Assembly: GCA_947176615.1 (NCBI GenBank)
Contig: CAMWRO010000068.1
Span: 1-11,004, forward strand
Origin: an uncultured Porphyromonadaceae bacterium
GTDB taxonomy: Bacteria; Bacteroidota; Bacteroidia; Bacteroidales; Muribaculaceae
DNA: 11,004 nt
Direction: 5' to 3'
Below are positions 1-6,731 of this stretch, piece by piece. How positions within the stretch are numbered: position 1 is the first letter of the stretch; every line of letters starts with the position of its first letter. Under the pieces are notes generated by a model. That model was not told the DNA's origin. It ran no database searches and worked only from the letters and a program-made list of their open reading frames with translations. A program made the position numbers and the translations under genes.

Positions 1-14
1 TTAACTGAAAGATG

Positions 15-1385
15 CTACCACTTTGGGTTAACATTTGTTATTAAACAACCTCTAAGATTCATGCGGGCCTGCAACTCGACGGTGCGCAGCCAGTCTTTAT
101 AGCTGTTATTGACGTTTACGCGGTCGCGGCTCAGTGCGTGGTCGGTATTGCCGGTCCACCGGCGGCACATGTAAAGCGAGTCATAGATGCGCCCGAGGCG
201 GTAACGGCGCGAAATGGCGAGTCCCATCGCATAGTCCTCACCATAGGAGACATCGGGAAACCCGATTGCCCGTGCTACGGGAGTGAAAAACGCGCGTGGC
301 GCTCCCAGTCCGTTGATGCGCAACGCATTGTTATGACCGTTTTCGTCACTCCACTCGCGATGATCGATTAGGCCGGGAGGAATGACGTTGCGGTCAAAGT
401 CGGTCAGAGTGTAACTCCCGACAACCATCCCGTATCCCCCCTCGCGGAATCTGTCGACAACCCTCTGCAACACCGTCTCGTCGCTATACACGTCGTCGCT
501 GTCAAGCTGCACGGCAAACCGACCGCAGAAACCGGCATTTATTCCCTTGTTCCAGCAACCACCGATGCCTAAATGCTCATCCTGACCGACGTTAATTACC
601 CGCAGATCGGGTATCTCATCCTGCAACTGTGCAAGCAGCTCGGTTGTGCCGTCGGTACTCTGATTGTCAATCACAATTATATTATAGGTAAAATCTGCCA
701 CCTGTGAGGCCGCACTCCTGACAGCGTCGGCAACCGTCGTGACACGGTTGCGCACCGGGATAATCACCGATGCCTCGACCGGGAAATTTCCGGCAGTGAC
801 ATCGACTTTTTCCAGCGCCGACGAGGGGATATAACCTCCTGCGGCCTTCAGCCACGCGGTGAACGCCCGCTCCATCTCGACCTGCGACGCGCGGTTGCGC
901 GGGTCGACATAGGAAAACTGCGCCTCACCGCCGTCAACTCCATCACCTTGCGGCTCCTTCACCTCGTAAAGCGGCTCGGGAATGTGTACCAACTTTCCTT
1001 TCAGCGACAGCCGAAGCCGCAGGTCATACCATCCCGCAGCCTCATAATCATCGGTCATCTCATTGACAGTCTCGACAAGCAGCGCGGTATTGACCATCAC
1101 GGCGTGGCCGAAGTCAAAGTCATCCCTGACCGACCCCATGCGGTAGTCATTGACCCTCAACAGCTCTCCTGACATGAAAAAGTCGCTGTAAACCACAGCA
1201 GCGCCGGTTTCGTTAAGGACATGCGACATGCGCGCCGACGGGACTGAAACATCGTTGCCGGTCAGGACAATAAGCGTCATGTCACACCCCGACTCCCGCG
1301 CTCCTTCGGCAATCAGTCTCATCCGTGCCGTCGACAGCAGCGGAAATCCGCCCTCGGGGTAGGCTATATATACTGTATCGGTCAT
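15..1385 (-). CDS. Two-domain family 2 glycosyltransferase
   Basis: The 456-residue protein is predicted to be a cytoplasmic GT-A glycosyltransferase that transfers a sugar from a nucleotide-sugar donor; donor and acceptor are unknown. The C-terminal half (about 205-410) is a classic GT2 domain: an ASVIIPVRNR opening strand at 205-214, DNQSTDGT at 240-247, the metal-binding DSDD at 295-298 and GEDY at 382-385. The N-terminal half (about 1-145) has the rhythm of a second, degenerate GT-A fold without a clear DxD, followed by a linker with FSYVDPRNR at 157-165 that I recall from Bacteroides homologues. There is no signal peptide or membrane segment. The ATG overlaps the stop of the upstream amidase gene by 4 bp (ATGA), implying translational coupling and supporting this start. 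It is the last gene of the unit inside the window; more genes may follow beyond the left edge. The family call is secure, the biological role is not. Confidence 0.88.
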   Translation of the reverse strand: MTDTVYIAYPEGGFPLLSTARMRLIAEGARESGCDMTLIVLTGNDVSVPSARMSHVLNETGAAVVYSDFFMSGELLRVNDYRMGSVRDDFDFGHAVMVNTALLVETVNEMTDDYEAAGWYDLRLRLSLKGKLVHIPEPLYEVKEPQGDGVDGGEAQFSYVDPRNRASQVEMERAFTAWLKAAGGYIPSSALEKVDVTAGNFPVEASVIIPVRNRVTTVADAVRSAASQVADFTYNIIVIDNQSTDGTTELLAQLQDEIPDLRVINVGQDEHLGIGGCWNKGINAGFCGRFAVQLDSDDVYSDETVLQRVVDRFREGGYGMVVGSYTLTDFDRNVIPPGLIDHREWSDENGHNNALRINGLGAPRAFFTPVARAIGFPDVSYGEDYAMGLAISRRYRLGRIYDSLYMCRRWTGNTDHALSRDRVNVNNSYKDWLRTVELQARMNLRGCLITNVNPKW

Positions 1386-4108
1386 CTTCTCTTCTTTTTG
1401 GATGTTTTTTTACTCTTTTTCTTTTTAGATTTTTTCTTGCTCTTGGAAGTCGTGGCAGTTGTTTTCTTTGCCGGAGCCTGTTTCACGACAGGAGCCTTGT
1501 GGCCCGACGCGGTAAAGAATTGCAAAATCTGACCCATCAGCTTTTCACGGTTACGCTCCCCCTTGATTGTCTCAAACGGGAAACCCATAGTCACCGCGCG
1601 GTGAGTGCCGGGATCATAGGCCGTAGCGGCTATGTAGTCATTCTCGGTATAGCGCAATACCGCCTCGCCCGCCGGTGAGACGGGGTAGAACGAGTCGGGT
1701 GACTCCACGGCATAACATTCGGCATTAAGCCCGGTATTGAAATCGTAGGTACCGGTTGAAAATTCGGGGAACCGCGATTTAACCTCCTTGACGCTCCCGA
1801 TGTCGGTCGCCTTGCCGGTGCGCCACCCCATCCCGAGGATGCTCGACGCGAAACGGCGGTCACGCTCACGGTCGGTGCCCGAGCTGTGAGGGTTGTCGAA
1901 GAAATCGGTGGCGACATACGCTCCCGACACCATCAGGCATCCACCCCGGTCGGCAAGCACTGACAACCGCCGTTGCAACGTGTCAGGGATAGCCTTGAAA
2001 CGTGACCCGAAACGCCCGCTGCCGGTCTTTATCTCTTTCTGCTTGCCGAGAATCAGGTCTACAATCTTTATGTTGTCATATCCGTTGGCGAGATAACCGC
2101 CGAGACTGGTCGAGACAAACGAATAACCGGCTGCCGCGATTGCCCGGCCGTGAACAGCGGGGTAATCAAACGTGTTTCCGGCCATGACGCGGGTCTCCAT
2201 GTCGGCACGGCTTGCCCCGAATCCGGGCGAATCATCGCTGGTCCACTCTATCCACTTGCGCATCTCGGTCTGCTCTCCCGTATAGGAAATATCGCGGATA
2301 TAGGGCACACCGTGGTCCGAGGCATAGTCAAATCCTCCCGTGCGGTTCCCCGCCACAGCCTCATCGGGGCCCGACACTCGGGTGAAACCGTTGATGACGA
2401 GCACCTGCGGCTTGCCGCCACCGCGATTGCACAACGACAATGTTTCCGACGGGAACCCGGTTCCGCCCTTGTTGGCGGCGACAACCTTGTAGGAATATAT
2501 TTTGTCATCCTCCACCGTCACGGGAAGATAGCTCTCGTCGACGACCGCATATTCGGTAAACACCCCGTCATCGACACGCTCATAGACGATATAGTAATCA
2601 GGATTGGCTGTAGGCTCCGACTCGTCGGAAGTGGGTTTCCACGACAGGATATAATCCTTGCCGCTCCCCGTTATGGCAAAATCCTTGACCGGCAGCGGCT
2701 GAACCACATAGTCGCGCCCGTCGCGGGCCGCGAGGAATCGTAGCATACCTTTATATATGGCTCTTGACACGGTGAAACGGAACGCAGGGTCGAGACCGTA
2801 GCGCATATCGGCAAGATTCTGATGGCTCATCAGTTCGAGCAGCATCGCGGGCACCTCGGGCTCGCGCGCCTCGTGATAACTTTTGTCGCGCAGTTTCCGC
2901 TGAGTCCAGTCAGGCTCCCACTGCGAGCGGATATCATCCATCAATGTCGCAGTCACTGTGTTGGCGAGTTGCAGCGAGCGGTTGCGCGACGAGCCGTCGC
3001 CGAGTTTTCCCCCGGCAGTGCAGACGATGGGAAGGGTTCCGAAAATGTCATATCCATCGGTTGTCCCGGCATCAGTGTGAAAAGCAAACGACAAGTCTAT
3101 CGGCACGTTGGCACCACTGCGGTCAGGCAACCGTTCCGACCCTCCGGCCATGTAGTTGACCCACAGGCCGCGCGACTTATAGTCGTCTTCATAATCATTT
3201 TCATTCTCCGAAATCGAGTAGACCGACGTCGGCATCCCGGCCCATTGCAGCCAGTAGCGCGCCCCCTCGGTAAAGCGGGGATAACCGCTGACACTGCCGC
3301 CGCGGGCGACATTTCCCATACCGCCGCCAATCTTGACGGCATCGGCGGTCACGACACTCCCCTTGTCGCCCGAGACATTGACAAGCTCCACGACAGGTTC
3401 CTCCTGTCGGCCTGCCGCAAAAGGATATGTGCCGAGACAGACCCATGTACCGCCCCCCATCTGCTGGTTGACACGAAACTCGCGGGTTCCTGCAAGCGAG
3501 TTGACACGATAAAGCGCGTCACTCGCGCTACCGGGCAGTGTGGCATAGCTGACATAGACGGCATACTCCCCCGCCTCGGGAATCTCGGGGTTCCATACAG
3601 CCGTCGAGGCGTTGCGCTCGTCGTTCACACTCTTGACCATGCGGACCGTGCCGTCGCGGAAAGGATTGTCACCATAGCCGAGGGTTTCCCGCTTGAGCGC
3701 GAAACCCGGTTTGGAATCGACATCATGCCATCGTTCCTTGCCGTGGGTCTCGTGATAGCCATGCGCACTGCGATGGCCGTCGTTATCAACGATTATCTCC
3801 ACGGTCGACGTGTCGCGCTCGCGGGGAAGCAGCACGTTGGCTCCGGCATTTTCAAGCATCGGGACAAGAAACGGCAGGACATAAGCCTGCGGGTAAAGGT
3901 CTTCCACCGTCCCGAAAAGTCTTCCGCGCTGCCACTTCCACCGGTCGTCTTTAGAGTCGAAGTAACGCCCGTGGCTCTGCCACAGCGCGATGTGTGCGCC
4001 GTCAAGTCCGGCCGGGGCCTCGGGCGCGTCCACACGCGTGACCAGCGGCGGAGCAGCCGAGGCGCCCAATGTCAGGAGCGAGACTGCCGCCAATATAATA
4101 TTCTTCAT
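1382..4108 (-). CDS. Exported Amidase_3-like protein (xanthan-lyase/golvesin-type module, FnIII, Lys-rich tail)
   Basis: This 908-residue protein has a signal peptide (about 1-19, cleavage near ASA/AP) and should be exported to the periplasm or surface. The catalytic part resembles zinc N-acetylmuramoyl-L-alanine amidases (Amidase_3), which cut the bond between MurNAc and the stem peptide. Candidate zinc ligands are H46, E69 and H344, and the candidate catalytic glutamate is E425 in PAMLLELMSHQN. Between the amidase halves lies an insert of about 230 residues (103-335); 115-260 resembles the binding module that leads Bacteroides homologues to be labelled xanthan lyase. An FnIII-like domain (about 471-560) follows, then a C-terminal region (about 566-868) with Rossmann-like alternation (QVLVINGF at 568-575) that I cannot name. 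The last 28 residues are almost all Lys, Ser and Thr. The start overlaps the kinase-like gene by 4 bp and the stop overlaps the glycosyltransferase start by 4 bp. Amidase activity is inferred; the real substrate may be another glycan or peptide. Confidence 0.82.
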   Translation of the reverse strand: MKNIILAAVSLLTLGASAAPPLVTRVDAPEAPAGLDGAHIALWQSHGRYFDSKDDRWKWQRGRLFGTVEDLYPQAYVLPFLVPMLENAGANVLLPRERDTSTVEIIVDNDGHRSAHGYHETHGKERWHDVDSKPGFALKRETLGYGDNPFRDGTVRMVKSVNDERNASTAVWNPEIPEAGEYAVYVSYATLPGSASDALYRVNSLAGTREFRVNQQMGGGTWVCLGTYPFAAGRQEEPVVELVNVSGDKGSVVTADAVKIGGGMGNVARGGSVSGYPRFTEGARYWLQWAGMPTSVYSISENENDYEDDYKSRGLWVNYMAGGSERLPDRSGANVPIDLSFAFHTDAGTTDGYDIFGTLPIVCTAGGKLGDGSSRNRSLQLANTVTATLMDDIRSQWEPDWTQRKLRDKSYHEAREPEVPAMLLELMSHQNLADMRYGLDPAFRFTVSRAIYKGMLRFLAARDGRDYVVQPLPVKDFAITGSGKDYILSWKPTSDESEPTANPDYYIVYERVDDGVFTEYAVVDESYLPVTVEDDKIYSYKVVAANKGGTGFPSETLSLCNRGGGKPQVLVINGFTRVSGPDEAVAGNRTGGFDYASDHGVPYIRDISYTGEQTEMRKWIEWTSDDSPGFGASRADMETRVMAGNTFDYPAVHGRAIAAAGYSFVSTSLGGYLANGYDNIKIVDLILGKQKEIKTGSGRFGSRFKAIPDTLQRRLSVLADRGGCLMVSGAYVATDFFDNPHSSGTDRERDRRFASSILGMGWRTGKATDIGSVKEVKSRFPEFSTGTYDFNTGLNAECYAVESPDSFYPVSPAGEAVLRYTENDYIAATAYDPGTHRAVTMGFPFETIKGERNREKLMGQILQFFTASGHKAPVVKQAPAKKTTATTSKSKKKSKKKKSKKTSKKKRR

Positions 4109-4953
4109 TTATTTTCCTCCATTTTTCGGTGATAGGCAATCAATCCGGGCATCGAGGCGGGAACCACTTTGTGGATTTTGACACCGAAATCCGCCCCCAC
4201 CGTCTCGATTACCTCCTTGAAAAGGCAGGCAGTTCCGCCGACCACGCTTATAACCTGAGAGCGGTAGTCATACGAGGCAAGAATGCGCTTGAAAAACGAC
4301 ATTATGCAGTCATAGACAAGCTGATAGACATACTCGTCATAAATCTGCGACGCAAGGAAGGTGGTGTACTCGGCCAAAGTGCGGTTGGGAAACGGATCCA
4401 TGTATATATTATCAAGCAATTCAGACGGACTCACACCGATGTGCCTGTAAAACTTGGTTCGGATAGGCTCGGGGGCAAGCTGCCGCAGACAGTCCCCGAC
4501 AAACTTTTTCCCTATGTCGGCCCCGCTCCCCTCGTCACCGAGTATAAAGCCGAGCGACTTGACATGCTCCACGATGTTGTTCCCGTCATAAAGACACGAG
4601 TTGGAACCGGTTCCTATGATACATGCGATTCCGGGCGAATCGACAAAGAGTCCGCGCGCCGCCCCGAGCATGTTTCCCTCGACAGTCACGGGAGCCTTGA
4701 ACTGGGCCACGAGAGATGCCTCGACAGCCTTGCGGGTATCGGGAGTCCCGCATCCCGCACCATAAAAATAGACATGACGCCTCTTTCCGGCGAAAAACAC
4801 CGAGGGGAGTTCCAGACGCACCGCGTGACTGATTTCGCGTCGCGTCTGATAATATGGATTCAGACCACGAGTGACCGCGCTCGCAACGACGGTGTCGCCG
4901 TCGACGAGAACCCAGTCAGTGCGGGCTGTAGAACTGTCAGCAATAATATACAT
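4105..4953 (-). CDS. BadF/BadG-type ASKHA protein, N-acetylglucosamine kinase-like, possibly inactive
   Basis: The 282-residue cytoplasmic protein belongs to the BadF/BadG/BcrA/BcrD ATPase family, which includes mammalian-type N-acetylglucosamine kinases. Visible family motifs are the first phosphate loop at 6-14 (DSSTARTDW), the second phosphate motif GTGSN at 114-118, GDEGSG at 139-144 and the adenosine-site VGGTA at 238-242. The first loop usually reads close to DSGSTKTDW in Bacteroidales relatives as I recall them, so a glycine and a threonine are replaced here. The position matching the catalytic aspartate (D107 of human NAGK, in TTDAAG) is N94 in EGNMLGAAR. ATP or sugar binding may persist while phosphotransfer is reduced. 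The ATG lies 6 bp after the acetyltransferase stop, and the stop overlaps the amidase start by 4 bp, placing it firmly in the operon. Its length is normal, with no frameshift. Family membership is clear; activity is doubtful. Confidence 0.87.
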   Translation of the reverse strand: MYIIADSSTARTDWVLVDGDTVVASAVTRGLNPYYQTRREISHAVRLELPSVFFAGKRRHVYFYGAGCGTPDTRKAVEASLVAQFKAPVTVEGNMLGAARGLFVDSPGIACIIGTGSNSCLYDGNNIVEHVKSLGFILGDEGSGADIGKKFVGDCLRQLAPEPIRTKFYRHIGVSPSELLDNIYMDPFPNRTLAEYTTFLASQIYDEYVYQLVYDCIMSFFKRILASYDYRSQVISVVGGTACLFKEVIETVGADFGVKIHKVVPASMPGLIAYHRKMEENK

Positions 4954-4959
4954 AATTTT

Positions 4960-5484
4960 CTAAGAATTATAAACATTCCTGTGAATCAGGCGGGTTGCCT
5001 CGTCGAGATTCACGTCACCGCGCGAAGTCATCAGTTTAAGCTCGACCGGCGGGAGTCCCGGTCCGTAGGAAGGCTGGATATAACGGAAACCGTCGTGCAG
5101 AATCATCCCGTGACGCGTGTAGAAACCTATGCGCCGTCCGGCCTCGGGTGTCATTCCCGGCGGCTCGACCTCGATAACCCACGGCGTGGCGCCAAGACGC
5201 TCGATTACCGCCTCGACCACCTTTCCGCCGAGTCCCCCTCCGCGACGCGAAGGGTCAATGGCAAAGTGTTCGCCATAAACCACCGGCCCGAGATGCCACA
5301 GCGTTATAAAACCGACTACCGAATCCTCGCTGACTACCTCCAGCATTTCAAACTGCGGATTATGGTCAACAAGAGATAAAACATCCTCCCACGGACGGCG
5401 TTCCTCGGGCGGAAAACTATCGATATACAGCCGCTCTATCCCGGGAGCGACCGATGATAAAGATTCAACTTTAATAAATTTCAC
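4960..5484 (-). CDS. GNAT-family N-acetyltransferase (GTG start proposed)
   Basis: This is a small acetyl-CoA-dependent acyltransferase of the GNAT fold; its acceptor is unknown. The core strand-turn-helix is visible as EHFAIDPSRRGGGLGGKVV, in which RRGGGLGG is the pyrophosphate-binding loop, and FYTRHGM further on is the usual beta5-alpha4 segment. The frame stays open up to a TTG at 5512-5514, but a good -7 box at 5519-5526 would put the transcript start at about that TTG. The GTG at 5482-5484 gives a 174-residue protein beginning (M)KFIKVESL, which fits the family N-terminus better, so I use it. No Shine-Dalgarno site is seen, as is common in this phylum. It is the first gene of the four-gene unit, 6 bp before the kinase-like gene. 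The pairing might suggest aminosugar acetylation, but this family also acetylates proteins and small amines. Confidence 0.85.
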   Translation of the reverse strand: MKFIKVESLSSVAPGIERLYIDSFPPEERRPWEDVLSLVDHNPQFEMLEVVSEDSVVGFITLWHLGPVVYGEHFAIDPSRRGGGLGGKVVEAVIERLGATPWVIEVEPPGMTPEAGRRIGFYTRHGMILHDGFRYIQPSYGPGLPPVELKLMTSRGDVNLDEATRLIHRNVYNS

Positions 5485-5518
5485 AGAAAAATCAGAAATG
5501 CAGGTTAGATACAAAACA

Positions 5519-5526
5519 CAAAGATA
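5519..5526 (-). promoter_or_regulatory. Bacteroidota-type -7 promoter element for the four-gene minus-strand unit
   Basis: On the minus strand the sequence TATCTTTG matches the Bacteroidota -7 consensus TAnnTTTG. The expected start of transcription is around 5512, about 28 nt before the proposed GTG start. No convincing TTTG -33 box is seen at the usual spacing, so this is a motif-based call only. Confidence 0.5.
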
Positions 5527-5563
5527 CGAAAATTTGTATAACCGACACTACATTTTTTTCTTA

Positions 5564-6514
5564 TCACTGCACCTTGACTTGCGCGATGTCTACAATGGAG
5601 TTGACAATGGCATAGATTGTAAGACCGCTGACCGAATGGATGTTGAGCTTGCGTGAAATGTTTTTGCGGTGGGTCAGCACAGTGTTTACGCTGATGTTCA
5701 GCTTGTCGGCAATCTCCTTGTTGGTCAGTCCGCAGACGATGCAGCCTATTATCTCTTTTTCGCGTTCCGAGACATTGTCGGGACTCTTGGCCACGTTCTC
5801 GACCGCAGGTGTTACCGAGTCAACCGATGCTTCAAGCCTCATCACGGCAGGGACAAACAACTTGTCCTCGACCTCGCAATGACGCCGCAGGTCATCTTCA
5901 CAGATGAATATGTCAAAGAGCACGGTATTCAGCAAGTCGGCTGAATCGCCCGGTGTATAATACTTTATTATGATATTTTTCAGTTCCTGAAGTTTCTTGT
6001 CGATACCCACATGGGAGCGGGCAAACCGCGCTATTTCAAAATCGGCGCGCCGCACGCCTTTCAACAAGTCCTCGACGTAAGTAAAAATGTTGCGGTTCTC
6101 ATGCTGCATGTGACGGCGCACTTCCCCCATGTATTCGTCATAAAATTTAAGAATCAGGTAGGAAACCTCGTTTACGTCATTCTTGTTGCTGCACACGATG
6201 GCCTCAAGCAACTTGCGGCGGATGGCGGGCAGTTGAAAATCGAGAAAATAATTGTGGGCCTGTTTCAGATATGAGACCAACGCCTCTACCGACACCTTGT
6301 CGGCAAAATAATCGGCCGCGTCAGAACCATACTTGGTAAAGTTAGCGGCGGCAAGGAAAGTTTCAGTATGAACCCCGGCCTTGCCACACACTTCGGCGAC
6401 ACTTTTCTCTCCTACCCCGAGCGGTATGCCGAAACGACACATCATCTGCAACAGTGCAGGTTCGTCACATATAAGGTCGCTCATCTTGCTTGTCTCTGTA
6501 TAAAACACCGCCAT
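5564..6514 (-). CDS. RIC/hemerythrin-like di-iron sensor fused to LuxR-type DNA-binding domain
   Basis: This 316-residue cytoplasmic protein is a probable transcription regulator. Residues 11-60 resemble the short ScdA_N/DUF542 domain of RIC proteins (YtfE, ScdA). Residues about 80-225 look like a hemerythrin-type four-helix bundle with all six expected di-iron ligands: H87, H135 and E139 (HMQHE), H168, H212 and E216 (HCEVE). Residues 248-310 are a LuxR/GerE helix-turn-helix (SEREKEII, GLTNKEIADKLNISVNTVLTHRKNI). RIC proteins repair iron-sulphur centres damaged by NO or oxidants; here the DNA-binding domain points to sensing of O2, NO, peroxide or iron status. The CC pair of the YtfE CCGG motif is replaced (LGVGEK, 32-37). 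A CxxC (C258, C261) lies in the DNA-binding domain. There is no receiver domain. The gene is divergent from the porin-imelysin-DHOR operon, the likeliest target. I chose the first ATG; M11 is an alternative. Confidence 0.88.
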   Translation of the reverse strand: MAVFYTETSKMSDLICDEPALLQMMCRFGIPLGVGEKSVAEVCGKAGVHTETFLAAANFTKYGSDAADYFADKVSVEALVSYLKQAHNYFLDFQLPAIRRKLLEAIVCSNKNDVNEVSYLILKFYDEYMGEVRRHMQHENRNIFTYVEDLLKGVRRADFEIARFARSHVGIDKKLQELKNIIIKYYTPGDSADLLNTVLFDIFICEDDLRRHCEVEDKLFVPAVMRLEASVDSVTPAVENVAKSPDNVSEREKEIIGCIVCGLTNKEIADKLNISVNTVLTHRKNISRKLNIHSVSGLTIYAIVNSIVDIAQVKVQ

Positions 6515-6549
6515 TCTAAATTATGTATTAAACATGATTATTCAGTATG

Positions 6550-6565
6550 CAAAATTACAAAATTA
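6550..6565 (-). promoter_or_regulatory. Tandem -7 promoter elements for the di-iron LuxR regulator
   Basis: Read on the minus strand, two abutting copies of TAATTTTG (6565-6558 and 6557-6550) each match TAnnTTTG. They would start transcripts near 6551 or 6543, about 30-37 nt upstream of the regulator ATG. No strong -33 TTTG is seen for either copy. Tandem boxes may give two nearby starts. Confidence 0.4.
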
Positions 6566-6620
6566 ATCATTTGACCATCATCACTACTTTTGGGTATTTT
6601 TAAGTAAAACAGGGTAGATA

Positions 6621-6642
6621 AAGGTTAAAAATAGCTAACCTT
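6621..6642. promoter_or_regulatory. Inverted repeat, candidate operator between divergent genes
   Basis: A perfect 7-bp inverted repeat, AAGGTTA then an 8-bp spacer then TAACCTT, is centred at about 6631.5. It lies roughly 78 bp upstream of the predicted start of the porin operon and about 80-90 bp upstream of the regulator's. The 22-bp span suits a dimeric helix-turn-helix protein such as the adjacent LuxR-type regulator. Assignment to that protein is inference. Confidence 0.35.
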
Positions 6643-6671
6643 AAACGGTTATAATTTGCTAAAATCTTGCG

Positions 6672-6703
6672 ATTGTGGCATAAAACGCATCAATCTAACT
6701 TTG
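6672..6703 (+). promoter_or_regulatory. Bacteroidota-type promoter for the porin-imelysin-DHOR operon
   Basis: TAACTTTG at 6696-6703 matches the -7 consensus TAnnTTTG exactly, and ATTG at 6672-6675, 20 bp upstream, is a 3-of-4 match to the -33 TTTG. The start would be near 6710, giving a leader of about 22 nt that is A-rich and has no Shine-Dalgarno site, typical of well-expressed genes in this phylum. Confidence 0.55.
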
Positions 6704-6731
6704 CACACAGAAAAAATCAATCAAAAAATCT

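Noticed and set aside
2822..5379. Two long plus-strand open frames (436 and 416 codons) opposite the amidase, kinase-like and acetyltransferase genes
   Set aside because: They lie antisense to well-supported genes, have no recognisable domains, and are rich in His, Arg and Pro as expected of reverse frames of GC-rich coding DNA.
5515..5563. Intrinsic terminator after the regulator gene
   Set aside because: An A-rich run follows the stop codon on the minus strand but no stable hairpin precedes a T-run there.
6559..6580. AT-rich stretch around AATTAATCATTTG as a Fur box
   Set aside because: Only a partial resemblance to the Fur consensus on either strand; too weak to call despite the iron-related context.
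6585..6592. Second plus-strand TACTTTTG matching the -7 consensus
   Set aside because: Its nearest TTTG (6570-6573) is only 11 bp upstream, not the expected roughly 20, and it would leave a long leader; the 6696-6703 box is better placed.
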